In this document: piece by piece, positions 1 through 6,828 of the stretch | How positions within the stretch are numbered: the first letter of the stretch is position 1 | How the letters are laid out: each line of letters opens with the position of its first letter | Assembly (NCBI GenBank): GCA_002417965.1 | Contig: DIDD01000138.1 | Span: forward strand, 17,314 to 25,223 | DNA length: 7,910 nucleotides | Reading direction: 5' to 3' | DNA from: Veillonellaceae bacterium UBA5809 | Lineage (GTDB): Bacteria > Bacillota > Negativicutes > Veillonellales > Dialisteraceae | Program-made: the position numbers and the translations under genes | Notes under the pieces: model-generated | What the model saw: the letters and a program-made list of their open reading frames with translations, nothing else | Told to the model about the DNA's origin: nothing | Databases searched by the model: none

Positions 1-3
1 CAT
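1..3 (-). CDS. Start codon of the next operon gene (probably second ABC ATPase, DppF/NikE-like); partial
   Basis: Only the ATG (read 3 to 1 on the minus strand) is inside the window. It overlaps the TAA stop of the upstream ATPase gene as TAATG. A strong GGAGGG Shine-Dalgarno (complement of 10-15) lies 6 nt before it, which is much better than the site of the preceding ATPase gene. Peptide/nickel ABC importers of this class normally have two different ATPase subunits and only one is fully present here, so the second ATPase is the expected product. That identity is inferred from operon logic alone; no residue beyond the initiator can be read. Confidence 0.55.
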
Positions 4-800
4 TACAGACCCTCCGTATCAGGAACGGCATCCAGCAGCATGCGTGTGTAAGTATGCTGCGGATGGCGGATAATGGATTCTGAAAGGCCGTATTCCACAG
101 GGACTCCATTTTTCATAACCATAATGAAATCAGCCATATAAGCGGCAACACCCAGATTGTGGGTGACTATAATAATAGAGGTTCCTGTCTCTTTACAGAC
201 AGACATCATTTCTTTTACAATTTGGGCCTGCATAGTGACATCAAGCGCACTGGTAGGCTCATCTGCGAGAAGAAGATCCGGAGACAGGGAGACCGCCATG
301 GCAATTCCTATCCGCTGACGCATGCCGCCGGATAATTCAAAGGGATAAGAATGCAAAATGCTTTCAGGATTAAATAAATGGACTCTTTGAATCATGGAGA
401 CCATTTGTTTCTGCAGATTTTCTTCCGAATTACTGCAGTGGGCCTGGAGATAATCATGAAATTGTGTGCCAATGGGTTTTATGGGATTCAGCATGCTTCC
501 CGTATCCTGAAAAATCATAGAGATGCGGGTGCCGCATAAGGCCCTTTTTTGAGCATCGGTTTTGCATAGAAGATTTTCTCCAAAGAATAGAATTTCACCG
601 TCTGTGACAGATCCCCCTGCGGGAAGGCAGTCCTGTACAGCCCTGATAACAGAAGTTTTCCCGCTGCCGCTTTCGCCTACAATGGCCAGAATTTCTCCTT
701 TTTTTAAATGCAGGCTGACATGTTTTACGGCAGGGATGTTATTGCCGTAGGTAATCTGCAGGTTCCGTATGTCTAATACGTATTGAGTGATACTGTTCAT
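3..800 (-). CDS. ABC transporter ATP-binding protein, peptide/nickel class (DppD/NikD-like)
   Basis: Cytoplasmic ATPase subunit that powers the importer encoded by the three genes upstream of it. Numbering from the chosen start (265 aa): Walker A GESGSGKT at 42-49, Q-loop glutamine at 98 (FQD), ABC signature LSGGMRQR at 156-163, Walker B with LLLADEPT at 176-183, D-loop SALD at 184-187, H-loop His214. All catalytic motifs are intact. The C-terminal tail (about 245-265, RHPQHTYT) is the short form of the oligopeptide-type C-terminus. At 265 aa it is closer to NikD length than to OppD/DppD (about 330 aa). The ATG at 800 is chosen because it follows the binding-protein stop by 4 nt; the in-frame ATG at 869 would run 23 codons into that gene. 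No good Shine-Dalgarno precedes 800, so translation probably depends on coupling. Family certain, substrate unknown. Confidence 0.93.
   Translation of the reverse strand: MNSITQYVLDIRNLQITYGNNIPAVKHVSLHLKKGEILAIVGESGSGKTSVIRAVQDCLPAGGSVTDGEILFFGENLLCKTDAQKRALCGTRISMIFQDTGSMLNPIKPIGTQFHDYLQAHCSNSEENLQKQMVSMIQRVHLFNPESILHSYPFELSGGMRQRIGIAMAVSLSPDLLLADEPTSALDVTMQAQIVKEMMSVCKETGTSIIIVTHNLGVAAYMADFIMVMKNGVPVEYGLSESIIRHPQHTYTRMLLDAVPDTEGL
10..15 (-). promoter_or_regulatory. Ribosome binding site for the gene starting at position 3
   Basis: GGAGGG on the minus strand, 6 nt upstream of the ATG that overlaps the previous stop codon. It lies inside the last codons of the upstream ATPase gene. This shows that the operon continues beyond the left window edge. 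Confidence 0.65.
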
Positions 801-804
801 GATA

Positions 805-2382
805 TCAGGATTTTGCAGGACGGATGTCCTTGGTAAGCCAATAATAGTCTGCCGGGAGAATTTCAGCACCTGTTATGGATGTACTGGAAACCATGTTTGT
901 TTTGGGATATCCAAAGAACAGGCCGGCCCCTTCATTCAGGATAATCTGCTGCATATCGATCATGTATTGCCGCCTCAGGGCAGGATCAAATTCCTGGGAC
1001 AGGCGGTCGCTCAGTGTATCAAAAGCAGTGCTGCTGAAGCCGCTTCCGTTCTGAGGATTGCTTCCGCTGCTGTTGGTTTTCCAGTACCAGTTCAGATACA
1101 CAGCGGGATCTCCGGTATTTGCAGTGATGATATTGGAAATACACAGGTCATAATCACCTTTTTTAGCCATACTGTCAAGAATATTGTAATCTACATTTTT
1201 CAAATTGACCTTGATGCCTGCTTTTTTAGCATCTGCCTGTGTAGCTTCGGCAAAGAGGGGAAGCTCCGCACGGCTGCTGTAGTACACGAAATTAACCTCC
1301 AACGGTTTCCCGTCTTTGTCAACATATCCGTCTCCGTCAGTATCTATCCAGCCTGCTTCTGAAAGCAGCTGACGGGCTCTGTCAGGATTATAGTTGTTGG
1401 GATCGGTCAGCTGGTCAAATCCATAGTTCAGAGAGGGCGGAACCGGTGCTTTTCCTGTAATGAATGTATTCTGGAGAAGGTTCTCACAATAAGTCTTCCG
1501 GTCTGTGCTGGAAATCAGGGCTGCCCGTACTTTGGGATCCTGCAGAGGATGTCCGGGAGACATATTAATCCGGGCAAGTACTGTCCGGAGAGAGGCAATC
1601 TCGGAAATCCGGTACCGGCTGCTGTCAGTAAACAGTTTCAAGTCACCCGGGCTGATGTTGACAGCCATATCGACTTCTCCGGACTGGAGCGCCATGGCCC
1701 GTGTATTCGGATCATCAATAGAGGGGATTTCTACTTTTTTAAATGGAACGGTTCCGTCCCAGTAATTGGGATTGGCTTCCATCTCAGCCTTGGCTTTTGA
1801 GAAGGATTTAACCATATACGGTCCTGTACATATGGGCCCCATGCTCTGGTAATCCCTGTCTGTAACTGTTGTATCAATAATAATAAAAAGAGGATCCGCC
1901 AGCATGCCGGGGAGGCCGGGCACAGGCTTATCTGTTTTTATAATGAGAGTTTGTCCGTCAGCCTTCATTTCCGTATAATCGAAAAAAGTACGGGCTCTGT
2001 CCGACTTTTCAAATACGCGCTCAATCGAGGATTTTACAGCATCTGCGGTGACTTTGTTCCCGTTGGAAAATACAGCCCGGTCATTAATCTGAAATGTCCA
2101 GGTCAGCTGATCTTTCCCTATAGACCAGCTGGAAGCCAGCCAGGGGACGGGGTTCATTTCCTGATCAAATTTGACCAGACATTCGCCCAATCCATAACGC
2201 ATGACTACCCAGGCAAAATAATTATCAGTGGGCTCAAGACTGTCTGCAAAATTAGTGACTCCGATCCTCAGTGTTTCAGGAGCGGCGCCGCTTTTCTGGC
2301 TGTCACTGCCGCATCCATATAAAGCCAAAGATGCCGTGCCTATCAGCAGAGCGGAAATACAAGTTTTCATCCATTTTTTCAT
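805..2382 (-). CDS. ABC transporter substrate-binding lipoprotein, family 5 (NikA/DppA/OppA-like)
   Basis: Extracytoplasmic lipid-anchored binding protein (525 aa) that delivers substrate to the two permeases. A signal peptide with a positive start and hydrophobic core ends at a lipobox-like LYGC with Cys24; Tyr at -2 is atypical. The mature part has family-5 hallmarks: PWLASSW at 80-86, TGPY at 186-189, NYWDG at 206-210, an ALQSGEVD segment at 231-238, an EAGW motif at 342-345, and an EF-hand-like loop at 347-358 (D347, D349, D351, D355, D357). Overall layout resembles the broad NikA/DppA/OppA-like group. The residues I recall as Ni-(His)2 ligands of E. coli NikA (Trp100, Arg137, His416, mature numbering) seem not to be kept, and the whole protein has only one His after the signal peptide (His278). 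The ATG overlaps the upstream stop as ATGA and has an AAAGGA ribosome site. Substrate unresolved: acylated amino acid, peptide or metal chelate are all possible. Confidence 0.92.
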   Translation of the reverse strand: MKKWMKTCISALLIGTASLALYGCGSDSQKSGAAPETLRIGVTNFADSLEPTDNYFAWVVMRYGLGECLVKFDQEMNPVPWLASSWSIGKDQLTWTFQINDRAVFSNGNKVTADAVKSSIERVFEKSDRARTFFDYTEMKADGQTLIIKTDKPVPGLPGMLADPLFIIIDTTVTDRDYQSMGPICTGPYMVKSFSKAKAEMEANPNYWDGTVPFKKVEIPSIDDPNTRAMALQSGEVDMAVNISPGDLKLFTDSSRYRISEIASLRTVLARINMSPGHPLQDPKVRAALISSTDRKTYCENLLQNTFITGKAPVPPSLNYGFDQLTDPNNYNPDRARQLLSEAGWIDTDGDGYVDKDGKPLEVNFVYYSSRAELPLFAEATQADAKKAGIKVNLKNVDYNILDSMAKKGDYDLCISNIITANTGDPAVYLNWYWKTNSSGSNPQNGSGFSSTAFDTLSDRLSQEFDPALRRQYMIDMQQIILNEGAGLFFGYPKTNMVSSTSITGAEILPADYYWLTKDIRPAKS

Positions 2383-3227
2383 GAGGAAATCCTTTCTTGA
2401 TGAACACTGTGAGGATCAAGAACATCGCGGAGACTGTCACCCCACAGATTAAAAATAACAACAGTAGTAAAGATGGCAAGGCCAGGATAAATCATAAGCC
2501 AGGGAGCCGTTTGGAGCTGCTGACGGCCCTCATTGATCATGGCGCCCCATTCAGGTGCAGGAGGCTGTATTCCAAATCCGAGAAAAGACAGCCCTGCCAG
2601 TTCCAGCATCAGCCCGCCAATGTCTGAAGCAGCCGTGATTACAAGAAGCGGGAGAATATTAGGAAGTACATGACGTATTAATATATGGAACTGGGTGCCC
2701 CCGTTAATATGGGCGGCTTCAATAAATTCTTTCTGCTTGATTTTTAATACCAGACTGCGGCTCAGCCGTGCATATTTGGGCCACGTGGCGGAAAGAAGGG
2801 CTAAAATGGCATTGAGCATACTGCCGCCCATGATGCCGGCCATGGCGATTGCTAAAATAATACCGGGAAAAGAAATCATGATATCAGCCAGGCGCATGAT
2901 GACAGTGTCAATTTTACCTCCGTAATAGCCGGAGATAATTCCTAGAGAAGTACCTACCGAAAAGACGAGACATACCAGGATCAGAACACTGGACAGAGAA
3001 TTACGTGCTCCGTAAATAACGCGGGAAAAACAATCTCTACCCAGTTTATCCGTGCCGAACCAATGCCCGTCGGAAGGCGGCAGGAATGCATTCTTCATTT
3101 CTGCCGTTTCGGGATGATATGGCGCAATCCAGGGGGCGGACAGAGCTGTGAAAAGAAGAAGAAGGGCCAAAATAGAAAAAAAGGCAAAATGCCAATTATG
3201 TTTTATTCCTGAAATAAGACTATCCAT
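2379..3227 (-). CDS. ABC transporter permease, DppC/NikC-like
   Basis: Inner-membrane permease subunit (282 aa), the second of the pair forming the translocation pore. An N-terminal membrane segment (about 13-35) is followed by the family motif HWFGTDKLGRDCFSRVIYGAR (55-75). A membrane core follows, then the ATPase-contacting EAA loop around 168-193 (EAAHINGG then HVLPNILP). The DppC/OppC hallmark GLSFLGFGIQPPAPEWG lies at 212-228. The ATG at 3227 overlaps the stop of the upstream permease by 8 nt and is preceded by AAGGAG with 7-nt spacing, so translation is coupled. The 3' end overlaps the binding-protein start by 4 nt. Length and motifs are normal for the family. No truncation or frameshift is seen. 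Confidence 0.95.
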   Translation of the reverse strand: MDSLISGIKHNWHFAFFSILALLLLFTALSAPWIAPYHPETAEMKNAFLPPSDGHWFGTDKLGRDCFSRVIYGARNSLSSVLILVCLVFSVGTSLGIISGYYGGKIDTVIMRLADIMISFPGIILAIAMAGIMGGSMLNAILALLSATWPKYARLSRSLVLKIKQKEFIEAAHINGGTQFHILIRHVLPNILPLLVITAASDIGGLMLELAGLSFLGFGIQPPAPEWGAMINEGRQQLQTAPWLMIYPGLAIFTTVVIFNLWGDSLRDVLDPHSVHQERISS

Positions 3228-4173
3228 GAGAATGCTCCTTCTTTTTCAGACGGGGATCAAGATGTGAATAGGATAAATCCACGCAGATGTTAATCAGCAT
3301 ATAGATAGAAGCAATCCATATAACAACACCCTGAAGAAGCTGAAAATCCCGGTATTCGATGGCATTGACAGCCAGTTTCCCGAGGCCTGGCCAGCCAAAT
3401 ACAATTTCCGCCACGGCAGCCCCGCCTAAAAGTGATCCGGCACTGAGCGCAAAAATTGTCAGCAGGGGAAGAAGTGCATTAGGAAGAACTTCTTTCCATA
3501 AAATGTAAAAATTACTCATTCCTCTGGCTTTGGCACCGATGACATAGTCCTGTCCCAGTTCTTCCAATACGGCACTTCTGACTTGACGTGTATATTTGGC
3601 AGACATATTGACAGCCAGTGTCAGTGCAGGAAGAATCACAGTATCTAGGCGGACGGTGCTGCTGACTACAGGGAACCACCCAAGGCGAAGGCCGAAAAAC
3701 CATAAAAGCATCAGTCCGACCCAGAACCCCGGGATAGAAATTCCTAAAAAAGAAATGCTGCGGATTAGATAATCATAGAACCGGTTGCTTTTAAAGGCTG
3801 ACAAAATACCAAGCGGAACAGCAATAACCAGCATCATGGAAAGAGAAACCGCAGACAGGAACAGCGTTGCGGGGAGACATTCAAGAATTTTGTCAATAAC
3901 CGGTTTTTTTGCCATATAAGAAAAGCCAAAATCTCCCTGGACCGCATGAAAAAGCCAGCTGCCGTACTGAACCAGAAAGGGGCGGTCAAGTCCCAGTTCC
4001 TTTTTTACAGCATCAATTTGCTCCTGGGAGACAATAATGTCTTCCGAACCGGTGATTAGCTGTTTGGCCAGATCATCAGTACTGAGCATTGTTAGAGAAA
4101 ACATAATAAAACTAATACCTAATAAAGTGAATACAGCTTGCTTAAAGTAAGAAAAAAGTGATTGAATCCACAA
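3220..4173 (-). CDS. ABC transporter permease, DppB/NikB-like
   Basis: First gene of the operon and first permease subunit (317 aa) of the inner-membrane pore. Membrane segments are seen near 10-30, 98-123, 133-160, 175-192, 232-256 and 281-302. The extracytoplasmic loop after the first segment contains KKELGLDRPFLVQY (57-70) and GDFGFSY (80-86), typical of DppB/OppB proteins. The EAA loop spans about 204-232 (EELGQDY, GAKARGMS, VLPNALLP). The FGWPGLGKLAVNAI motif at 259-272 and the YSHLDPRLK tail complete the pattern. The start is a TTG: a near-perfect AAAGGAGG ribosome site lies 8 nt upstream and no ATG is suitably placed. It is expected to be transcribed from the promoter inside the inverted repeat at 4199-4247. 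Confidence 0.94.
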   Translation of the reverse strand: MWIQSLFSYFKQAVFTLLGISFIMFSLTMLSTDDLAKQLITGSEDIIVSQEQIDAVKKELGLDRPFLVQYGSWLFHAVQGDFGFSYMAKKPVIDKILECLPATLFLSAVSLSMMLVIAVPLGILSAFKSNRFYDYLIRSISFLGISIPGFWVGLMLLWFFGLRLGWFPVVSSTVRLDTVILPALTLAVNMSAKYTRQVRSAVLEELGQDYVIGAKARGMSNFYILWKEVLPNALLPLLTIFALSAGSLLGGAAVAEIVFGWPGLGKLAVNAIEYRDFQLLQGVVIWIASIYMLINICVDLSYSHLDPRLKKKEHSHG

Positions 4174-4181
4174 AAATAGAG

Positions 4182-4189
4182 CCTCCTTT
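4182..4189 (-). promoter_or_regulatory. Strong ribosome binding site that fixes the TTG start at 4173
   Basis: AAAGGAGG on the minus strand, 8 nt before the TTG at 4173-4171. It is the best ribosome site in the operon and justifies the non-ATG start. Its first bases overlap the predicted -35 element of the opposite-strand promoter. Confidence 0.85.
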
Positions 4190-4216
4190 GCTATCTAAAA
4201 ATAAGATTAGTATGAT
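4188..4216 (+). promoter_or_regulatory. Predicted promoter of the deacylase gene
   Basis: Plus-strand -35 TTGCTA (4188-4193), 17-nt spacer, -10 TATGAT (4211-4216), overlapping the left arm of the inverted repeat. An overlapping TATAAT lies at 4216-4221 but has no good -35. Start would be near 4223, giving a leader of about 150 nt that is AT-rich with no visible small ORF or strong hairpin. A nearer promoter cannot be excluded. Confidence 0.4.
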
Positions 4217-4247
4217 ATAATATCACTATATCATACTAATCTTATTT
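4199..4247. repeat. Perfect 21-bp inverted repeat, probable shared operator
   Basis: Arms 4199-4219 and 4227-4247 are exact reverse complements with a 7-nt spacer (4220-4226), giving a 49-bp dyad centred on 4223. It lies between the divergent ABC operon and the deacylase gene. Within it are GTATGA (4210-4215) and TCATAC (4231-4236) separated by 15 nt; the E. coli NikR consensus as I know it is the same half-sites with N16. A nested dyad TGATAT-A-ATATCA occupies 4213-4225 and could suit a Fur-like dimer instead. Predicted start points in both directions lie near the centre, so neither transcript would contain both arms. This favours a protein-binding DNA site over an RNA hairpin. No regulator gene is in the window. 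Confidence 0.8.
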
Positions 4248-4253
4248 AAACAA
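4225..4253 (-). promoter_or_regulatory. Predicted promoter of the ABC transporter operon
   Basis: Minus-strand -35 TTGTTT (complement of 4248-4253), a 17-nt spacer and -10 TATAGT (complement of 4225-4230). The spacer coincides with the right arm of the inverted repeat (4231-4247 lies within it), so a protein bound there would block RNA polymerase. Expected transcription start is near 4218, leaving a leader of about 45 nt that contains the AAAGGAGG site. The -35 is weak, fitting a regulated promoter. Confidence 0.5.
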
Positions 4254-4373
4254 TAATTATCAAGACATCAAAACATATTATTTACTAATAATACAACGTA
4301 AAATAAGCCTTTTTCTCAATATAAGCAAATTTATTAGTTCAAATTTGACAGTAAAGGATAAGTGGAAGAGTTA

Positions 4374-5315
4374 ATGATAAAAATAAAAAATGAGAGATTT
4401 TTCAAAAGTCAGAAATGCGTACCCATTCCAGGAACAGATATTGAAATTCCTATAACAGAAATTCAAGGGGCTGAACCCGGGCCCAGAACAGTGATTACAG
4501 CGGGAATTCATGGCGGAGAATATCCAGGAATCGCAGCCTTGACATCTCTGGCAGGAAAACTGAACCCCTCTTTCATAAAAGGGAGCCTGACATTGGTCCA
4601 TATGGCTAATCCACAGTCGTTTTGGGGCCGGGTGCCTGAAGTCAATCCTGAGGACAATAAAAATTTGAATCGGGAATTTCCTGGAGAAGCGCAGGGAACA
4701 ATTACAGAAAAGACAGCCTGGTTTCTATGTAGGAGGGTGATTGGAGAGGCTGACTATTATATTGATCTGCACAGCGGAGATATTCATGAAGAATTATGTC
4801 CCCATGTTTATTACGGGGGGCTTTCCTGCTCTGATATACGCGGTAAAAGCCGTAAGCTGGCAGAGACGCTGAATGTACCTTACCGCTTTTGTTCCCGCGC
4901 AGAGGGGGGTGCTTATCAATGGGCAGCCATGAAAGGGATTCCGTCCGTGCTGGTGGAGCGGGGAGGACAGGGGCTCTGCAGAAAGGAAGATATCTGCCAG
5001 TATGAACAGGATCTGGAAAGGCTTCTTGGCGCGGCAGGGCATCTTGCTTATGAACAGGCAGAAGAAGTTGCTGACAGGCGGCAGGAAGAAATAAAAAGCA
5101 TCCGATATCTTTGTTCACGGAGCAATGAATGCTGGTATCCGGCAGCGGCTGCAGGGCAGTATATTCCTCAAGGCGGTATATTGGGGAGGTCAGAAGATAT
5201 CTTTGGAAAGACAGTTCATATATACCGGGCGGAAGAACCCGGTATTATCTTATATAGAAATACATCATTGGCGCTGCCGGAAGGGAAAATAGCAGTGGCC
5301 CTTGGGGTTTTATAG
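4374..5315 (+). CDS. Zinc-dependent deacylase, succinylglutamate desuccinylase/aspartoacylase (AstE/AspA) family
   Basis: Probable cytoplasmic M14-type metallohydrolase (313 aa, the usual family length) that would hydrolyse the amide bond of an N-acyl amino acid or a similar compound. Zinc ligands are visible as HGGE (His46, Glu49) and DLHSGD (His133). NLNREFPG at 97-104 matches the family's substrate-carboxylate-binding Asn-Arg region. Glu195 in LVERGGQG is the likely catalytic general base. A small beta-rich C-terminal domain follows from about 250. No signal peptide is seen. Two starts are possible: GTG at 4362, only 3 nt after an AAGGA, or ATG at 4374 with GGAAGAG just upstream; I prefer the ATG. 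The gene diverges from the ABC operon across a shared dyad, which suggests that it processes the imported compound. Exact substrate (succinylglutamate, N-acetylaspartate or other) cannot be told from sequence. Confidence 0.9.
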   Translation: MIKIKNERFFKSQKCVPIPGTDIEIPITEIQGAEPGPRTVITAGIHGGEYPGIAALTSLAGKLNPSFIKGSLTLVHMANPQSFWGRVPEVNPEDNKNLNREFPGEAQGTITEKTAWFLCRRVIGEADYYIDLHSGDIHEELCPHVYYGGLSCSDIRGKSRKLAETLNVPYRFCSRAEGGAYQWAAMKGIPSVLVERGGQGLCRKEDICQYEQDLERLLGAAGHLAYEQAEEVADRRQEEIKSIRYLCSRSNECWYPAAAAGQYIPQGGILGRSEDIFGKTVHIYRAEEPGIILYRNTSLALPEGKIAVALGVL

Positions 5316-5331
5316 GTTTAACAATAAATAA

Positions 5332-5364
5332 AAACACTGCAGAGGGATCTTCTCTGCAGCGTTT
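5332..5364. terminator. Bidirectional rho-independent terminator between convergent genes
   Basis: An 8-bp stem CTGCAGAG/CTCTGCAG (5337-5344 with 5352-5359) is extended by AAAC/GTTT after one A/C mismatch. The loop is 7 nt. A-rich sequence on the left and a short T run on the right allow it to end both the deacylase transcript (plus) and the symporter transcript (minus). It sits 16 nt after the deacylase stop and 17 nt before the symporter stop. Confidence 0.8.
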
Positions 5365-5381
5365 CTGACTCATGGAATGTT

Positions 5382-6815
5382 TTATTCAGCAGGGCTGTCG
5401 TTTTCCGGCGTTGCCCAACATACAATGTTTTCCTGGTTGGGAAGAATATTTTTACAAAATAAGGGATCTTCTGTTCCTGATTTTTTCTGTGATTCGTAAT
5501 CTTGAAGAGTCCTTTTCACTTGGGGAAACAGAAGAAGAATGGCGGTGACATTGGTAAGTACCATCAGCCCCATGAAGAGGTCTGCCATATTCCAGACCAG
5601 TGTCAGTTCAGCTACAGAACCGCCGAAAACCATGAAGGCAATCAAGATTCTGAACAGATTCAGCCATACCTTGCTCCGTGTCAGACGGGCGATGTTAATT
5701 TCTCCATAATAATAGTTGCCGATAATAGATGTAAACGCAAACAGAAAAATCAAGAAGGCCAGCATATGGGGAGCCAGAGAACCAAAATACTGAGAAAGAT
5801 CTTCCTGTACCAGCTCAATGCCGGTCAGTGTTCCTGACTGATAATTTCCCGACAGCAGGACAATAAATGCGGAGGCAGAACAGATAAAAAATGTATCAAC
5901 AAATACGCCGAAACTTTGTACCAGTCCCTGGCGTACAGGATGGTTGGCATCCGCTGTGGCGGCAGCATTGGGGACAGAGCCCATGCCGGCTTCATTGGAG
6001 AAAAGTCCTCTCTTGATTCCCGTCATGACAGCGGCTCCCATTCCCCCTCCCATGGCGGCATCCGGGGAAAAAGCATCTTTGATAATCAGGAGGAAAACGC
6101 CGGGAAGATCTGCAATGTGATAGATCATAATACCGATAGCCACCAACAGGTAGACCCCGGCCATGAGAGGAACCAGCCACTCCGTCATACGTGCAATACG
6201 GCCGATTCCGCTGAAAATGACAGCCCCTGACAGAAGGGCCAGTATAAGGCCGGACAGTGTGCGGTCAATACCGAAAGAAGAGGAAAGAGACAGAGCGATC
6301 GTATTGGCCTGGACGGAATTAAATACAAGCCCGTAGGTAACACTGATCAGCACTGCAAAAAAAACAGACCACAGAGGAGAATGAAGGCCGGACCGGATAT
6401 AATAGGCAGGTCCTCCTTGAAATCCGGCAGTTCCGTCCTGCCGCGGCACTTTATAAATTTGGGCCAGTGTGCTTTCTACAAATCCTGTGGACGCGCCCAG
6501 CAGAGCAATAAACCACATCCAGAAAACAGCGCCGGGACCTCCTGCTGTGACGGCAATGGCAATGCCGGCAATATTTCCCACACCTACGCGGGAAGCGGTG
6601 CTGACACAGAATGCCTGAAAAGCAGAAACCTGATTTCCCTGCGTCTTCGTACCTGCAGAATCGGCAATGATCCGGAACATTTCTCCCAGATAACGTATTT
6701 GTACGAAGCGCGTGCGCAGAGAAAAATAAATTCCCGTGCCTATCAGCAGTACAATAATCAGATATGACCATAGTAGATTATTGACAGAAAGAATCAGGGT
6801 ATTGAGGGTATGCAA
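5382..6815 (-). CDS. Sodium:alanine/glycine symporter, AGCS family (AlsT/DagA-like)
   Basis: Inner-membrane sodium- or proton-coupled carrier of small neutral amino acids such as alanine and glycine (477 aa from the chosen start). Family features include the N-terminus INNLLWSY-type segment followed by GIYFSLRTRFVQIR (about 28-41), VGVGNIAGIA (78-87), GGPGAVFWMWF (92-102), GFQGGPAYYI (131-140) and FSNEAGMGSVPNAAATA further on. Multiple hydrophobic helices span the protein. The C-terminal tail is hydrophilic. An in-frame ATG at 6848 exists, but it lacks a ribosome site and would sit only about 14 nt from the predicted transcription start. The TTG at 6815 has AGAAGG 7 nt upstream and gives the family-typical N-terminus, so I chose it. 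It is convergent with the deacylase gene. A functional link through the released amino acid is possible but unproven. Confidence 0.93.
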   Translation of the reverse strand: MHTLNTLILSVNNLLWSYLIIVLLIGTGIYFSLRTRFVQIRYLGEMFRIIADSAGTKTQGNQVSAFQAFCVSTASRVGVGNIAGIAIAVTAGGPGAVFWMWFIALLGASTGFVESTLAQIYKVPRQDGTAGFQGGPAYYIRSGLHSPLWSVFFAVLISVTYGLVFNSVQANTIALSLSSSFGIDRTLSGLILALLSGAVIFSGIGRIARMTEWLVPLMAGVYLLVAIGIMIYHIADLPGVFLLIIKDAFSPDAAMGGGMGAAVMTGIKRGLFSNEAGMGSVPNAAATADANHPVRQGLVQSFGVFVDTFFICSASAFIVLLSGNYQSGTLTGIELVQEDLSQYFGSLAPHMLAFLIFLFAFTSIIGNYYYGEINIARLTRSKVWLNLFRILIAFMVFGGSVAELTLVWNMADLFMGLMVLTNVTAILLLFPQVKRTLQDYESQKKSGTEDPLFCKNILPNQENIVCWATPENDSPAE

Positions 6816-6822
6816 GAGAACA

Positions 6823-6828
6823 CCTTCT
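6823..6828 (-). promoter_or_regulatory. Ribosome binding site supporting the TTG start at 6815
   Basis: AGAAGG on the minus strand with 7-nt spacing to TTG (6815-6813). The alternative ATG at 6848 has only A/T-rich sequence without a purine-rich site before it. This decides the start of the symporter gene. Confidence 0.7.

Noticed and set aside
801..869. Longer N-terminus for the ATPase starting at ATG 869
   Set aside because: It would overlap the binding-protein gene by over 60 nt and adds residues before the normal ATPase N-terminus. The ATG at 800 fits the compact operon spacing.
1309..1344. Asp-rich loop as a dockerin or secreted calcium-repeat domain
   Set aside because: Only one loop is present and it lies inside an otherwise ordinary family-5 binding protein, where such loops are known.
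787..2322. Plus-strand open frames of 80-190 codons opposite the solute-binding protein gene
   Set aside because: They lie antisense to a gene with clear family motifs, lack ribosome sites, and their translations show no recognisable domain. They are reading-frame shadows.
4199..4247. Inverted repeat as transposon ends, MITE or transcription terminator
   Set aside because: No transposase or target-site duplication is seen (flanking bases A4198 and A4248 do not extend the dyad). It lacks a GC-rich stem and is placed at a divergent promoter region, so an operator is the better reading.
4345..4350. Consensus TTGACA just upstream of the deacylase gene as a -35 element
   Set aside because: A -10 at normal spacing would fall at or beyond the start codon (4374), leaving no leader or ribosome site.
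4702..5118. Minus-strand open frame of 138 codons opposite the deacylase gene
   Set aside because: The opposite strand encodes the full zinc-binding and catalytic motif set of the deacylase. The antisense frame has no ribosome site and no recognisable domain.
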